A stretch of 64,000 nt of DNA, taken from NCBI RefSeq assembly GCF_014898815.1, contig NW_026515505.1:372001-436000 (forward strand), in the 5' to 3' direction. The position numbers were made by a program, and so were the translations under genes. The notes beneath the pieces were generated by a model. The model made no database searches. It saw only the letters and a program-made list of their open reading frames with translations, and was not told the origin of the DNA. Positions 34,235 through 44,462 of the stretch are shown piece after piece. Numbering within the stretch: the stretch's first letter is position 1; each line of letters begins with the position of its first letter. Origin of the DNA: Panonychus citri (taxonomy: Eukaryota; Arthropoda; Arachnida; Trombidiformes; Tetranychidae).

Positions 34235-37200
34235 AATGTCCAGAAAGTTAATTTAATCATGAGGATGTTACTGAATTAAGGTTAATGAGTGGATACAAGT
34301 TAATTTCTGATGAAATATTGATTCAAATTGATTAAACTTGTTCATGAGTTTGTTGATCAATTTCAGATTGGATAACAACTTGAACTAACTATGAACACTC
34401 GCGTGAACGATAAAAACTAATTCTAATCTTCTGAATAACATGATTAACATTGAAACAAGAATCAGAAGTTTCCATATGATCAACAAGGGAAATGATGACC
34501 ATGATCAGGTTCATGTTACATTTATCATGTGAATGAATCTGGAAAAGGTTCAAACTAATCAAAAGGATAACCTAATGCAAGGAAAATAAATACATTAAAA
34601 GGTTACCATAAGTTCATAATATTTTTCATCTTTTCATGGTAATAATAACAAGAATGAGCTTTTACTTGATTGATATTCAGATTAGACTATTAATAGTATC
34701 ACTTAGGTAAAGTTATCAAAAAAAAGTCACAATCTATTGATACACTTGTTTCAATTGCTTAATTGTCGTCATCAAACGTTCATAGAAATCTGAGTTTATG
34801 TCACAATTTTTTCCATGAAAACAAATTGGGAATTATCATTATTTGGATCATGATTATGAAATAAAGTTCAATTGAACAATCTGATGTCTTTTAAAGAGAC
34901 AAAACTGAAGATAATAATACTTATTTTCTCCTGAAATTGTAGACAAAATGTTCTATTTCTAGAACTTAATTTCGTTACCAGACTTATTCCAATGAAACTC
35001 ATTCATGATCAGAATTAATTTCCGTTTATAATGAAAAGTTTTTACTCTGAACAATTTCAGTAAATTATAAATGTGAACAGAAGGTTAGTTTCAAATTACA
35101 AGATTCAGTCCATGAGAATCTAAAGATAATAATTAATTGGAAAAATTTGTTGATTGACTTGATTATTAATAACATAATAGTTAATTGACTCGAATTATTT
35201 ATCAATAAACTGAATGGATTTAAGTAAAGTGGTTATACAAGATGAAATTTTCTCTTTCATAAACAATCAATGATGAAGTTACATGAATTATGCTGAAATA
35301 CTTTGGCGTGTAAGGACTGTATACACCACCGTTCCTTCATTTCTCAATTCAAGATAAGATTGTGGTGACCAATGGTCATCACTTAAATCTCTTGCAGTTT
35401 CTTTTTTACTCTACTAGAGTCTCTCCAATTATATTTCCGTTTCCTCTTCTTCTTGTATATACAATCTACCCTCAACATGAAATCATCAGAAAATTATATT
35501 GATTACCCTCTTCTCCACCTACACGCTCTTCAAATTATTTTGCAAATTACAAAAGTTTCCTTGCCAGTATTAATTATATTTACAATTAAATTTCTGAGTT
35601 TAATTAAGTTTGTCAAATTTAATTTGTGAGGAACCCCTTTGATTGGAAGATGGTCCTTTAAACGAAATGACTGAGTAAAGTACCTTACAGGTGGAAACAT
35701 GAACTTGTTTCAGTGTCTAAAATTTTCCTCATATTCTCAATCCTAATTGTTGAAAGTTAATTATGTAGACAGAATCTAATTTATCCTCGATGAGAAGCAA
35801 CAAGATGATGAGGATAATACAAAAGATACAAATCTAACTGTACTTTCCATGACAACCGAAGTTAATTAAAATGTAAGAACCTTCATCTCCCTCATTATCT
35901 TTCCTCTCTCACACATACACACAAACTTTTATCTCTAGATGAGATTTATCTAATCTGAGGTAATCAATTCATTTACTATTCTCACCTTTGATTATCATCT
36001 TCCACGAGGAACCTTTTTTTCTAGAGCTTTTTAATTGTTTTATCTTTAATCGATTTTTCTATTTATGAGAATCTTCTTGAAACAATCAACAGATGACTTT
36101 GACGTTCGAATGTCAAACTTGAAAGAAAAAATTGACACATAAAATCAGAACTTTCCTTCTCTTTGACATTATCTCATCTCTTTTTTCATTAATGATTCCG
36201 TTTCATGATTGAATGAGGCAATTTCCTTGCTCAAACTTTATGACCTCGAAAACAAAATTCCAAACGAGAAACGAAAAATCCTACAACTAGATCATTTTGA
36301 TGGTTCAAATTCCAACATTATCCAGATTAACGGTTACTCGTTCTATTGCCATTATAAATCCTCGCCTAATGACCATCAGTTTTAATCCAGCTAATCTGAT
36401 GAAACCAATTTGTTAATCTTGTGATTGCGATACATTATATTGATAATCTAATTGTAAAATCAGAATTTAAACTATTCGATAAGATTAATGATACATTAAA
36501 ATGAGAACAATGTTACAAAGTGAAAAAGCTCTGAATAATATATTGAACATTTCAAGTTTCAAATTGCGTGTTATCAGATGATTCAAATGAGCGAGAGAGA
36601 GAGAGATAGAGAGAGAGATTGGATTTTCATGATGATGAAGATGATAACTCTAATGGAAGAATAATATGTTTACTGTTTATTTGCATGTAATAGAAGAGAA
36701 AAAGAAAAGTTTCAAGTTCGAAAGTTTATCGAATCTTATTGAAGAAGAACTTTTTTTTCATATATCAACTTCATCTACTCTGTTGGATATCATATTTTAC
36801 TCTCTTACATGATGTCTACTTTATGAATATCTCTCTTTAACTTTTGTATGATAACAGGGAAAGAGAAAACTTGATTTCTTTCAAAAGTTCTAATACAAGA
36901 ATAATTTTTTCTTCATCTTAAATCTCGAGACGAAATTTTTCAAATGTAACTCAATAAATTATCTCCTTTTCCTAAACTCATTTCTTGTTTCATGATAATA
37001 CATAAAAAGGAAATCATCTTATCTTCATGATGATTTGAATGTAATCAATAAAGGAATTGAAATGATTATTTTTTCCATCATCATCATGAACTTTCAATTA
37101 TCTTGAAATCTAAATTTCTATGTATATCTTACTGATTATCTTTAGTTTGAAACAAATTGATAATTTTCAAGGAATAAAACTTTCTCTCACAAAAGAAATT

Positions 37201-39280
37201 GATACAACTTACCCTGTGGTGGAAAAGGAAATGAACAAATTCATGTATCATGCATAATTTAATCGGAAGGAAATGACTTGATTCAGATTGAAATTATTAT
37301 TCTAATTAATCTTATTTGCTGAATCATAAATGTAACCATGAACTTTGATCATGATTAGTGAAAAAGTTCATTTAATGAAAATGAACTTTTCCCAAATTAG
37401 AATTGATTTAGATTTTGAACAGAGAAAAAAGCAATTATCTCTTACGAGATTGAAGCTTATTGAGCTGAGATTCTAAGAGTAGGAGTATCATGATGAAATG
37501 GGAAAACAATCAGGTTGATAAGTTTCATGATAATGATGAGTTATTTCAAGTATGTTAAGATTGTAAGTCAATATCAGGTTTAAGGTATTTCTTTTGGTTT
37601 TCAGGGTAGAAAGGAGAGTGATAGTGATGCTGAATTGAATAAGGTGAGCAACTTATCTCGTTTCAATATCTTATGTTATAAGGTTGAATTTATCCTCATC
37701 CTCCCTAGAATCAAGCCAAGAATGTAATTGATGAATGATGTTAACTTGAAGATGAGAGGAAAGGGTTTCCCATGTAAGAAGGTGGATGATGCCATGGAAA
37801 GGACTCATATCGAGTAAGAATTTCTTCTACCTGCCAAATTAACAAATTGTGAAAAAACTTTAAAATCGGAGTTTTCTCTCTTTTTTCGAGAAAACTTAAA
37901 CTGTTGAACTTTTCCCTTCTATTTATTAGCATGTTAATTAGGGAATAAAATTGTGAAGCTAATTATCAATTTGAAAGTGAACACTCGAATTGGTTTTGCC
38001 ATTCAATTCATTTATTTGCAGAAAAAAATGGTAGCATATGAAGTTAAAGAAGCGAAATAAAAAACCATCTTGAACTGTTTTTTAACTTCGTAATATTTAA
38101 TGTCTATGGTAATATTTTTCTCACCCTAAGAATTATTCTTCATGTAAAATTTGATATTAATTGAAAAACTGTGATTTGGAACAGAAGAAAAAACTAAAAA
38201 TGATCTAAGTTCTCACCATCTAATTGGTTGAAACTTTTTGTATAATGATTATGATGATTCTCCTTGTAAAGTTTATGATAACATTTAAGGAAACTTATTA
38301 ATATTTACAGAGAACTGACTTTGGGTTAACTTATTTCATCTTCATCATCATCAGCATTTCTATACCCATTATCATCAAGTTCCTGGTGAAATCATTAAAA
38401 GATCCATAGAAGATAAGGTTTTCAGTAAAATCATTGTTTCTTCGTTAATAACTTGGAATATGATTATTATTCTTTGCTCTGGAAAGAGAAACAAAAGAAA
38501 AAAATTTCTTTCACTTTCTTAGGAACCACTAGTGTGTCTTTATCGTTGTTGTTTGCATCATTTTCTGTTTCTGTATTCATCACTCAAAATCGACATATAC
38601 CCTCTAAACTATTAATATAATAATATTAGTAACTTTTTATCTTAATAAGTTTTTTTGAAAATTATGCAGTGAAGCTTCATAAGTGACTAATGAGACCTTT
38701 CTCTTTACAATTTTTATTTACTAGTATCGTTAATCGTCCTTTTTTTTATTTTGAGATTTGCAATGAAATAAGGAAGCACTTTAATTTTTGACTCGTATAT
38801 ATAAGTGTATCGACACCTCACACATCATTTAAGAAGGTGCCGATACACTTCCTACGTTCTGTCAAGCTGCACATGACGACTTTTTTGTCGCAATCTGATG
38901 GTGTATTGACTTGACTGACATAAGTTTGTCAAGGTCCCCGTGGCGATTTGACACAGCTTGCCAAAAACAGAGGTAATAAAATCTAAATCATCATGACCTC
39001 AAACATGACTTTGTTAAGAAATAGGAAAGAGAACGGCAATATAACGACAACATTAACAATATTCCGATTCAGTAGAGATGCATTGTTAATTTCAATAAAC
39101 AAAAGAAAATTATTGGAAAAATGTACAAAAAGCTAAATGTTATTGGATAGGGTTAGAGGCAAAGAGTATAATGAAAGAGATTGCAAGCTATACGGCTTGC
39201 GTGTAAACTGCTCCAATTCGCCTATTGTCTTCAATTTAATTTAAAAAGTGAAAAGAAAGAGAAAAAGAAAGAGAAATGGT
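34235..39280. other. Gene-poor AT-rich DNA
   Basis: No recognised gene. It contains GA-rich runs near 36590-36620. At 38803-38850 there is a 16-bp imperfect inverted repeat (AAGTGTATCGACACCT against its near complement, one mismatch, 16-nt loop), followed by a slightly GC-richer block to about 38980 that may be an old MITE. Confidence 0.45.
37605..37643 (+). other. Candidate 39-nt microexon
   Basis: Between a good acceptor (pyrimidine-rich ...GGTTTTCAG) and a good donor (AAG|GTGAGC) is an open phase-0 segment encoding GRKESDSDAELNK. No partner exon was identified, so this is only a splice-signal-based suggestion. Confidence 0.25.
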
Positions 39281-39342
39281 AAAAAGTGCCATCTCTTGGC
39301 ATCCGTGTTCATTCCGCTCTCAACATGGATAGCTTGCTCTCA

Positions 39343-39590
39343 TGGCCGAATAGTCAAGAGAGCTGTGCTATACAGTCAAGAAAAATGAGATGAGAACAAA
39401 AATTATATCTTATACGCATAGAGAGATAATTTTTTTCTAATTGTGATTACATTTTCTATTACTCTCCATTTAAATCAATTCAATTTTTCTTTTAATTTTG
39501 ATTAAATTATCTCTTTATGCGCAATTGATATAATTTTTGTTCTCATCTCATTTTTCGTGGCTGTATACTTGAGATGGCAGGTTCGCCTCC
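39343..39590 (+). repeat. tRNA-like promoter pair (SINE or tRNA relic) split by a MITE
   Basis: An A-box-like TGGCCGAATAGTCAAG at 39343-39358 and a B-box-like GGTTCGCCTCC at 39580-39590 lie 237 bp apart. Subtracting the 193 bp of the MITE plus one TA leaves 44 bp, the normal tRNA A-to-B spacing. No good anticodon stem is visible, so a tRNA-derived SINE is more likely than a tRNA gene. The 3' extent of the SINE was not resolved. Confidence 0.5.
39373..39563. mobile_element. 191-bp MITE, Tc1/mariner-like, TA target duplication
   Basis: The ends are CAGTCAAGAAAAATGAGA and its near-complement ending CGTGGCTG, with about 60-bp inverted arms (39373-39431 and 39507-39563) sharing GAACAAAAATTATATC. 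TA lies on each side (39371-39372 and 39564-39565). There is no coding capacity. Confidence 0.8.
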
Positions 39591-40347
39591 CTCTCAAGTC
39601 TTGAAGTTTGTAATTAGCTCTAATGTTGTAAAGAGCTTTCTCTTTCCTTTCTTCTCCTTTCTATCCTCTATCTTTCTTCTTTCCCCTACCGTCTCACTAC
39701 GAAGTTTGTAATCAGATACACAATTGTAAATCTGCACACCCGCGGATGTTTCCTCCCCCCTTACAAAAATGTAAATAAACTTGCTCTCTCTTGCTTCTTA
39801 CTCTTTGGTCTGATGACTCTGATGAAGAAGTTTTCTCGACGAGGTAGCCATCTCCACCGAGAAGGACATCGAATAGATCCAATGATCTTCCCTATGGTTG
39901 TTGACATATTGATGTACACTCTGAGATCTGGCGATAAGAGGAGCCGGTCTTTAGACCAACTCTCCATCACCATACTAATCTATAGTGGCTGAGTCGGCCT
40001 CAACCACCATTACCGTAACGGTAATTGGTCCTGATTCTAGTTCTGCATCGTGTTGTTCAGGCTGTTAGTGAGTGGTCAAGCAAAAAAAGTGATGGCAAAA
40101 AGAGCAATTGATGTGATAATGATGAGCATGAATATCATTATGATGGAAAAAGGTTCCTAACAAAAATGAGTGAAAATATTACCTTTAAGTTGTGACGGTA
40201 TCGGGGTTCGAGTATCTTAGAGAGAGAGAGAGAGTAAGAGATAAAGAGTAAGAGAGGAGAGGGAAAACTTTGATCAGCTTTTACAAAGTAAAAGCTAAGA
40301 AACCAAAGTTTGCGAGAGAAATGTTGACAAGAGAAGATCTCAAAGTA
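39591..40347. other. Moderately GC-richer DNA left of the Polinton
   Basis: It contains two related blocks, GAAGTTTGTAAT(T/C)AG near 39604 and 39701, and a GC-richer stretch to about 40050 that may be repeat-derived. A short (GA)n run is near 40218. No gene was recognised. Confidence 0.4.
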
Positions 40348-40353
40348 AACATA

Positions 40354-40405
40354 AGTAGTAAAGGTATACTAAAGGCACATTAGGGCGGGGCCTAATATTT
40401 TTTTT
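40354..40405 (+). repeat. Polinton left terminal inverted repeat
   Basis: About 50 bp nearly identical to the reverse complement of the right end: AGTAGTAAAGGTATACTAAA, then GGCACATTAGGGCGGGGCCT, then AATATT and a T run. Similarity fades after the T run. This is short for a Polinton TIR. Confidence 0.93.
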
Positions 40406-40803
40406 CTCAGAATGGAATAAAAAGGGGTGGGGAAGATTAAGTGGGAAAATTCAAATATTTTAAAACAAAAATTGGCGCGAAAAGTGTATTAACTTAAAGA
40501 TGGCTAACAATACATGATGAAATGTTTGAACCTAATGAATATTACAATAAATGAAGATTTCATCATAATGATTTACAGGAGTACCTATAGAATAAGTCCA
40601 AAAGGTCAAACTCAGATAAGTCTCTTATTCTTTAATCCTCTTAACTTTTTTACTTCTGAAATGACTTAGGGATACGCCAAATGATCGTTAATAAACCAGA
40701 CAAGTTTTAACCTCTAACGTAGCTTCGGGTGATGATATTCCTCCAGTAATAACCTTAAGGACAGTAGAAAGGTTTATGAGGCTCCACCTCATACAATTGA
40801 ATC

Positions 40804-40839
40804 AGTAAAAAAGAGCGATTGTCAATGTTAAAGTCATTC
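40804..40839 (+). promoter_or_regulatory. Putative accessory-gene promoter 1
   Basis: TCATTC at 40834-40839 lies about 30 bp after a weak TATA-like TAAAAAA (40806-40812). It matches the layout of the two better promoters at 41775 and 42444. Confidence 0.4.
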
Positions 40840-40975
40840 ATCCTCAGTCAGTCTTCAAGTTAACATCTCCTTTATTCTCAAAGTGAACTACTTCAACTTC
40901 AACAAGTCAACAAGTCAACATGTCTTTAGAACTGTTACCGCCAATATTCGTGTTCTTCTGCAAACCTACGGACCA

Positions 40976-41581
40976 ATGATGGGTGGTCAAGAGGAAAGTG
41001 ATGCTCTAGTGGACTATGTTGTGAGTCTAGGTGAAGTCGATTTGACTCAACCACCTTACAACCCCTCTTATAGTGTCGCCTATGAGTATGCTTCAGAATT
41101 CCGTGGGATTCCGGCCGAGATTTTTGAACGGGAAGGTTGGCCTGCTAGTTGGTTAGCTTTTCGGTACCCAGATGAAGTTGCAAGTGAACCTTCAAGACCT
41201 TCTACACCGATAGAAGGAGGTCCAACACCACATGACTGGCTTTATGAATACGACTCATTCGGTGATGAGATACCCGCGGAATGTTTTGAACGGGAAGGTT
41301 GGCCAGAGGAATTGATTAGGTTCCGAAGACCAAATGAAGAGGTTCCATCTGAAGCTTCGAATGAGGTCTCAACCAGTTCTATGCCAATAGAATACAGTCA
41401 ACCTGGTTACAATTCTCTTTATGAGTACGACTCATTTGGAGATGAGATACCGGCTGAATATTTTGAAAGAGTAGGTTGGCCAGCGGAATTGATTGAATTC
41501 CGAAGACCAACTGAAGTTTCGAGATGTTCTACACCAATGGAGCATACTCAATCACCAAAATTTGCGCCATCTATCATATAA
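40976..41581 (+). CDS. Accessory protein with three ~50-residue repeats (201 aa)
   Basis: Unrecognised. The frame is open from before 40883, but the first in-frame ATG is at 40976; an out-of-frame ATG at 40920 opens only a short frame, so the start is uncertain. Three repeats share the pattern YEYDSFGDEIPAECFEREGW, then P(A/E)ELI-FRRP and a Ser/Thr/Pro linker ending in (S)TPIE or similar. The first copy is the most diverged (YEYASEFRGIPAEIFEREGW). The protein is acidic, with no signal peptide or membrane segment. The repeats may be short linear binding modules for a partner; that is a guess. It is the outermost gene at the left end, next to the IAP-like gene and on the same strand. Confidence 0.75.
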   Translation: MMGGQEESDALVDYVVSLGEVDLTQPPYNPSYSVAYEYASEFRGIPAEIFEREGWPASWLAFRYPDEVASEPSRPSTPIEGGPTPHDWLYEYDSFGDEIPAECFEREGWPEELIRFRRPNEEVPSEASNEVSTSSMPIEYSQPGYNSLYEYDSFGDEIPAEYFERVGWPAELIEFRRPTEVSRCSTPMEHTQSPKFAPSII

Positions 41582-41774
41582 ATTGATAAGACACACTCTA
41601 TTCAGTTGTTAAGATACGTATAATATCTAGTTATACAAAAACTGTATCTTATTGATATGATAAATCAATGAATAAATAATGAATAAATAAAAATGATTAT
41701 AAATCCAAATATTTTCTATACTTACTTATTAATACTCAAGTTGAACCTGAAGAGGGAGCAGCGAGAGTTTAACG

Positions 41775-41810
41775 TATAAATATAAACACAGAAACAAAGA
41801 AAAGTCATTC
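41775..41810 (+). promoter_or_regulatory. Promoter of the 144-aa ORF
   Basis: TATAAATATAAA at 41775-41786 is followed by TCATTC at 41805-41810, 30 bp from TATA start to initiator. The ORF ATG is about 95 bp downstream. Confidence 0.65.
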
Positions 41811-41901
41811 AGCTTTGAACAGTCATCGCGTTAAGTTTCATCTATAACGTTTTAAAATTAGTTAAACTTACATTTTGTGATACTTCAATATTTAATTGAT
41901 C

Positions 41902-42336
41902 ATGAGTTCTAATTATACATCTCCATTATTTTTAGATTTATCATTTGAAGAAATGTGTGAAGATCGTCCTTTTCCTTGTCTTAAGAAAATGCCAAGCGTG
42001 GATAAGAATATTTCACGTCCATTCAGAAGAGGAATAAAATTGGAGGCTTTCGTGAATATGTGTCAAGACCATGAAGACTATTCAAAAATGCTAAAAGTGG
42101 GTAAATACATAAGCAAGGAGGAATGTCTAGAGGCTCCAAAGTTTCTAGATGATGAAATAAGCTATGTTAAACTTCCACGCTTTTTCACTGAAGGATACAA
42201 ACCAAGATCCAATCTGTGTCAGCATAGCATGAAAAAGAAACACAATATAGAAGAAGGAAAATATAAACCATCTCTTTATAGCCTTAAGCATAACTGCCAA
42301 GGCATCTGTAATTGTAAGCCTCTTAAACTAGCCTAG
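41902..42336 (+). CDS. Hypothetical Polinton accessory protein (144 aa)
   Basis: Unrecognised. The ATG at 41902 follows a TATA/initiator pair at 41775-41810. The product is Lys- and Cys-rich towards the C-terminus (HNCQGICNCKPLK), with 10 cysteines overall, and has no signal peptide or membrane segment. The terminal C-x4-C-x-C cluster could bind metal, but this is not established. It lies between the repeat protein and the IAP-like gene on the same strand, each with its own promoter-like signal. Confidence 0.65.
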   Translation: MSSNYTSPLFLDLSFEEMCEDRPFPCLKKMPSVDKNISRPFRRGIKLEAFVNMCQDHEDYSKMLKVGKYISKEECLEAPKFLDDEISYVKLPRFFTEGYKPRSNLCQHSMKKKHNIEEGKYKPSLYSLKHNCQGICNCKPLKLA

Positions 42337-42443
42337 AAGCTATCAAGATTAAAAAATAAAAAAGATTATCATAATCTACTTAAGAGATTAAAAAAAACGT
42401 TTCTTTTCTTTTCAAACAAGTTACGCCCACAGCAAAACTATCG

Positions 42444-42479
42444 TATAAAACCAGAAACAGATACGATTTGACTTCATTC
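42444..42479 (+). promoter_or_regulatory. Promoter of the IAP-like gene
   Basis: TATAAAA at 42444-42450 with TCATTCC at 42474-42480, again 30 bp from TATA start to initiator. The IAP ATG is 64 bp further on. Confidence 0.65.
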
Positions 42480-42543
42480 CTCTCTCTTCTACCGTCCAGT
42501 AAACATCATTATATTTCATTCGTTTAGTTTGTTAAAATCAACA

Positions 42544-43803
42544 ATGACTGTGTTAAGTAAATTTTCTAAGTGTTCTTCTGAAATTGGTGAAGGTTTGGCT
42601 GTTTGGGGGGCTTTACCAGACCAATTCAAGAAAGAATCTGTGCGATTGGCCTCTTTTTTTCATTCACAACCTTGTTGGACTATCAGTGGGGATTCTTTCG
42701 CTGAAGTTGCATCTGATGGATTCTTCTACACGGGTATGGATCGAATTGTTAAATGTGTTTTCTGTGATTTTGTCTACAACTTACCATTACTTCCTGATCT
42801 ACACTGGGTCGATCACCGACTTGAGAAGCCAGACTGTCCTTTCGTTTGTGGAAAAAGTGTTGGTAATGTAACTCACAAACCAGAATCATCATCTTGTGAA
42901 GATGATATGCGTTTAAAACTACTTTCTAAGGCATTCGAAGATGTTGTTTTAACGTTGACATTAGATTCTGATTCTGAAAGTGATTCTGAAGAAGAAATGG
43001 ATGATAGTAATGATGCTGTTGACTATCCATACCAACAGTTTGGTAGACTTTCCGAGACACCTTCTCCTAAAGATACACTATCTCCAACACCATCTGAATC
43101 TTCTTCTGGATTTTCCTACAATTCTGGCCCCAAATTCGGACAACTTCCCGAGACACCTCCACCAAAAGATACACCATCACCTCCGATGACTGAAACGCCT
43201 ACTGGACTCCCCTGTTATCTTTCAAGTCCATGCCAAAGTACCTCCAGAGGAATGATATCGGTAGACTATAATGAAAAGACTGTTTCTCTCGAGGGTCATT
43301 ACCGTGCACAAGAAACTCTACGGAGGTCGCAGTTGTTCAGAAGAATGAATGTCTTGGAAAAATCATTAATACGACTTCCTTCTGGAAACATACAGATAAG
43401 ATCCAGAAACCATTATAGAAAGAGCATTTCTACGGTGAGAGTGATAGATCAACGAGTGGCCTGTTTACCGAGATTGTTTTGTTATTACTTTCCAATAGAC
43501 AAATTACTTTCATCAGGACCTTTCAAACCTGAGAAATCAGAATATTTTGAAAGAATCAAATCTTTCCTCAACTGGGATTTTGATAAAGTAGTTTCTTCTG
43601 ATCAACTCGCTAAAGCAGGATTTTACTATCGTGGAATCTATGATATTGTTCATTGTTTTCACTGTGATGGCGCTATACATAACTGGCGTATTGGTGATGA
43701 CCCTTTTACACTCCATGCTAAGTGTTTCCCTAGCTGCGGTTTCATATTGAAAACTAAGGGACAAGATTTTGTCGCAAGCCAATCAAAATCCTTTACTTGC
43801 TAA
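42544..43803 (+). CDS. IAP-like protein with two BIR domains (419 aa)
   Basis: BIR domains are zinc-binding modules that in inhibitor-of-apoptosis proteins bind caspases or their partners. BIR1 spans about residues 34-101 with ligands C71, C74, H91 and C98. BIR2 spans about 338-402 with C371, C374, H391 and C398 and the classic GFYYRG...W...DDPFTLHAKCFP pattern. Between them is a ~230-residue acidic and Ser/Pro-rich linker with two related segments (FG-L-ETPPPKDTPSP type). There is no RING or CARD at the C-terminus, so it lacks the ubiquitin-ligase part of many IAPs. I use ATG 42544; the frame extends 15 bp upstream without ATG. Blocking host-cell death during element or virus production is a plausible role. 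BIR2 is very secure; BIR1 is more diverged (YNLPLLPDLHW insertion region). Confidence 0.9.
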   Translation: MTVLSKFSKCSSEIGEGLAVWGALPDQFKKESVRLASFFHSQPCWTISGDSFAEVASDGFFYTGMDRIVKCVFCDFVYNLPLLPDLHWVDHRLEKPDCPFVCGKSVGNVTHKPESSSCEDDMRLKLLSKAFEDVVLTLTLDSDSESDSEEEMDDSNDAVDYPYQQFGRLSETPSPKDTLSPTPSESSSGFSYNSGPKFGQLPETPPPKDTPSPPMTETPTGLPCYLSSPCQSTSRGMISVDYNEKTVSLEGHYRAQETLRRSQLFRRMNVLEKSLIRLPSGNIQIRSRNHYRKSISTVRVIDQRVACLPRLFCYYFPIDKLLSSGPFKPEKSEYFERIKSFLNWDFDKVVSSDQLAKAGFYYRGIYDIVHCFHCDGAIHNWRIGDDPFTLHAKCFPSCGFILKTKGQDFVASQSKSFTC

Positions 43804-43884
43804 TAACACTAACACAACACATTGTAAAATATAATTTAGAAGCATTTGTTAATAATAAATGAATTTGAAACATAATCGATTTTT

Positions 43885-44427
43885 TTAATCTTTCTTTAAT
43901 AGATCGTATTTTTTTAGAATATTTAGAAGTGAATGGTGTACATTTTGAATGTTTTGAGCAGTCTTGAAGCCAGTGAAAACAAGTTTACCAGTGTGATGTA
44001 TCGCTACCTTTTCTCTTGTACCACGCACTGAATAATAAGCAGATGGAAATAGCTCTGGATGATAATCAAATTCACCTGAAGACCTTTCCATGAGCTTCAA
44101 TAAGTTTATACCAGTACCAATGAATGAACTCGCCACCATATTCACAATTCTTTTTTCCTTGATCTCCAGTGGATTGTATGTCTTTTCACAGAATAGTTTT
44201 ATCGCATCATCAGCTATTTTTTCTGTTTTAGCACCTACAACGTTTATTTTACCATTTCGAAATATCAAGAGACAGCATCCAAAATCCTTACAGATAGCTC
44301 CATTGAACTTTTTCTTGTTGTATTTAACATTATCAAGCACAAACTCTAGAAACTCTAAAACAATAGAAAAATTTAGAGTATAACTTATCACAATGTTAGA
44401 AACAACTGGAGATGTACTCGAGTCCAT
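43885..44427 (-). CDS. TATA-binding-protein-like protein (180 aa)
   Basis: The whole length matches the two-repeat saddle of TBP, the factor that bends TATA DNA. Repeat 1 has NVKYNKKKFNGAI, CCLLIFRNGKINVVGAK; repeat 2 has IVNMVASS, DYHPELFPSAYYSV and HHTGKLVFTGFK. Of the four phenylalanines that wedge into TATA DNA, three are kept (KF, LLIF and ELF); the fourth position is His in VAIHH. The N-terminal tail is very short, so this is nearly the bare core domain. ATG is at 44427. The gene converges on the IAP-like gene (82 bp between stops) and lies downstream of the protease. It could drive transcription from the element's own TATA promoters. TBP is known from some large DNA viruses; I do not know of it as a standard Polinton gene. 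Divergence from host TBP is high. Confidence 0.85.
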   Translation of the reverse strand: MDSSTSPVVSNIVISYTLNFSIVLEFLEFVLDNVKYNKKKFNGAICKDFGCCLLIFRNGKINVVGAKTEKIADDAIKLFCEKTYNPLEIKEKRIVNMVASSFIGTGINLLKLMERSSGEFDYHPELFPSAYYSVRGTREKVAIHHTGKLVFTGFKTAQNIQNVHHSLLNILKKYDLLKKD

Positions 44428-44462
44428 GGTTTTGAGATGAATGAGTTGTTTTGAAAACTAAA

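Noticed and set aside
38803..38980. Hairpin and GC-richer block considered as a tRNA or ncRNA gene
   Set aside because: No A/B boxes or cloverleaf could be folded; an old MITE is more likely.
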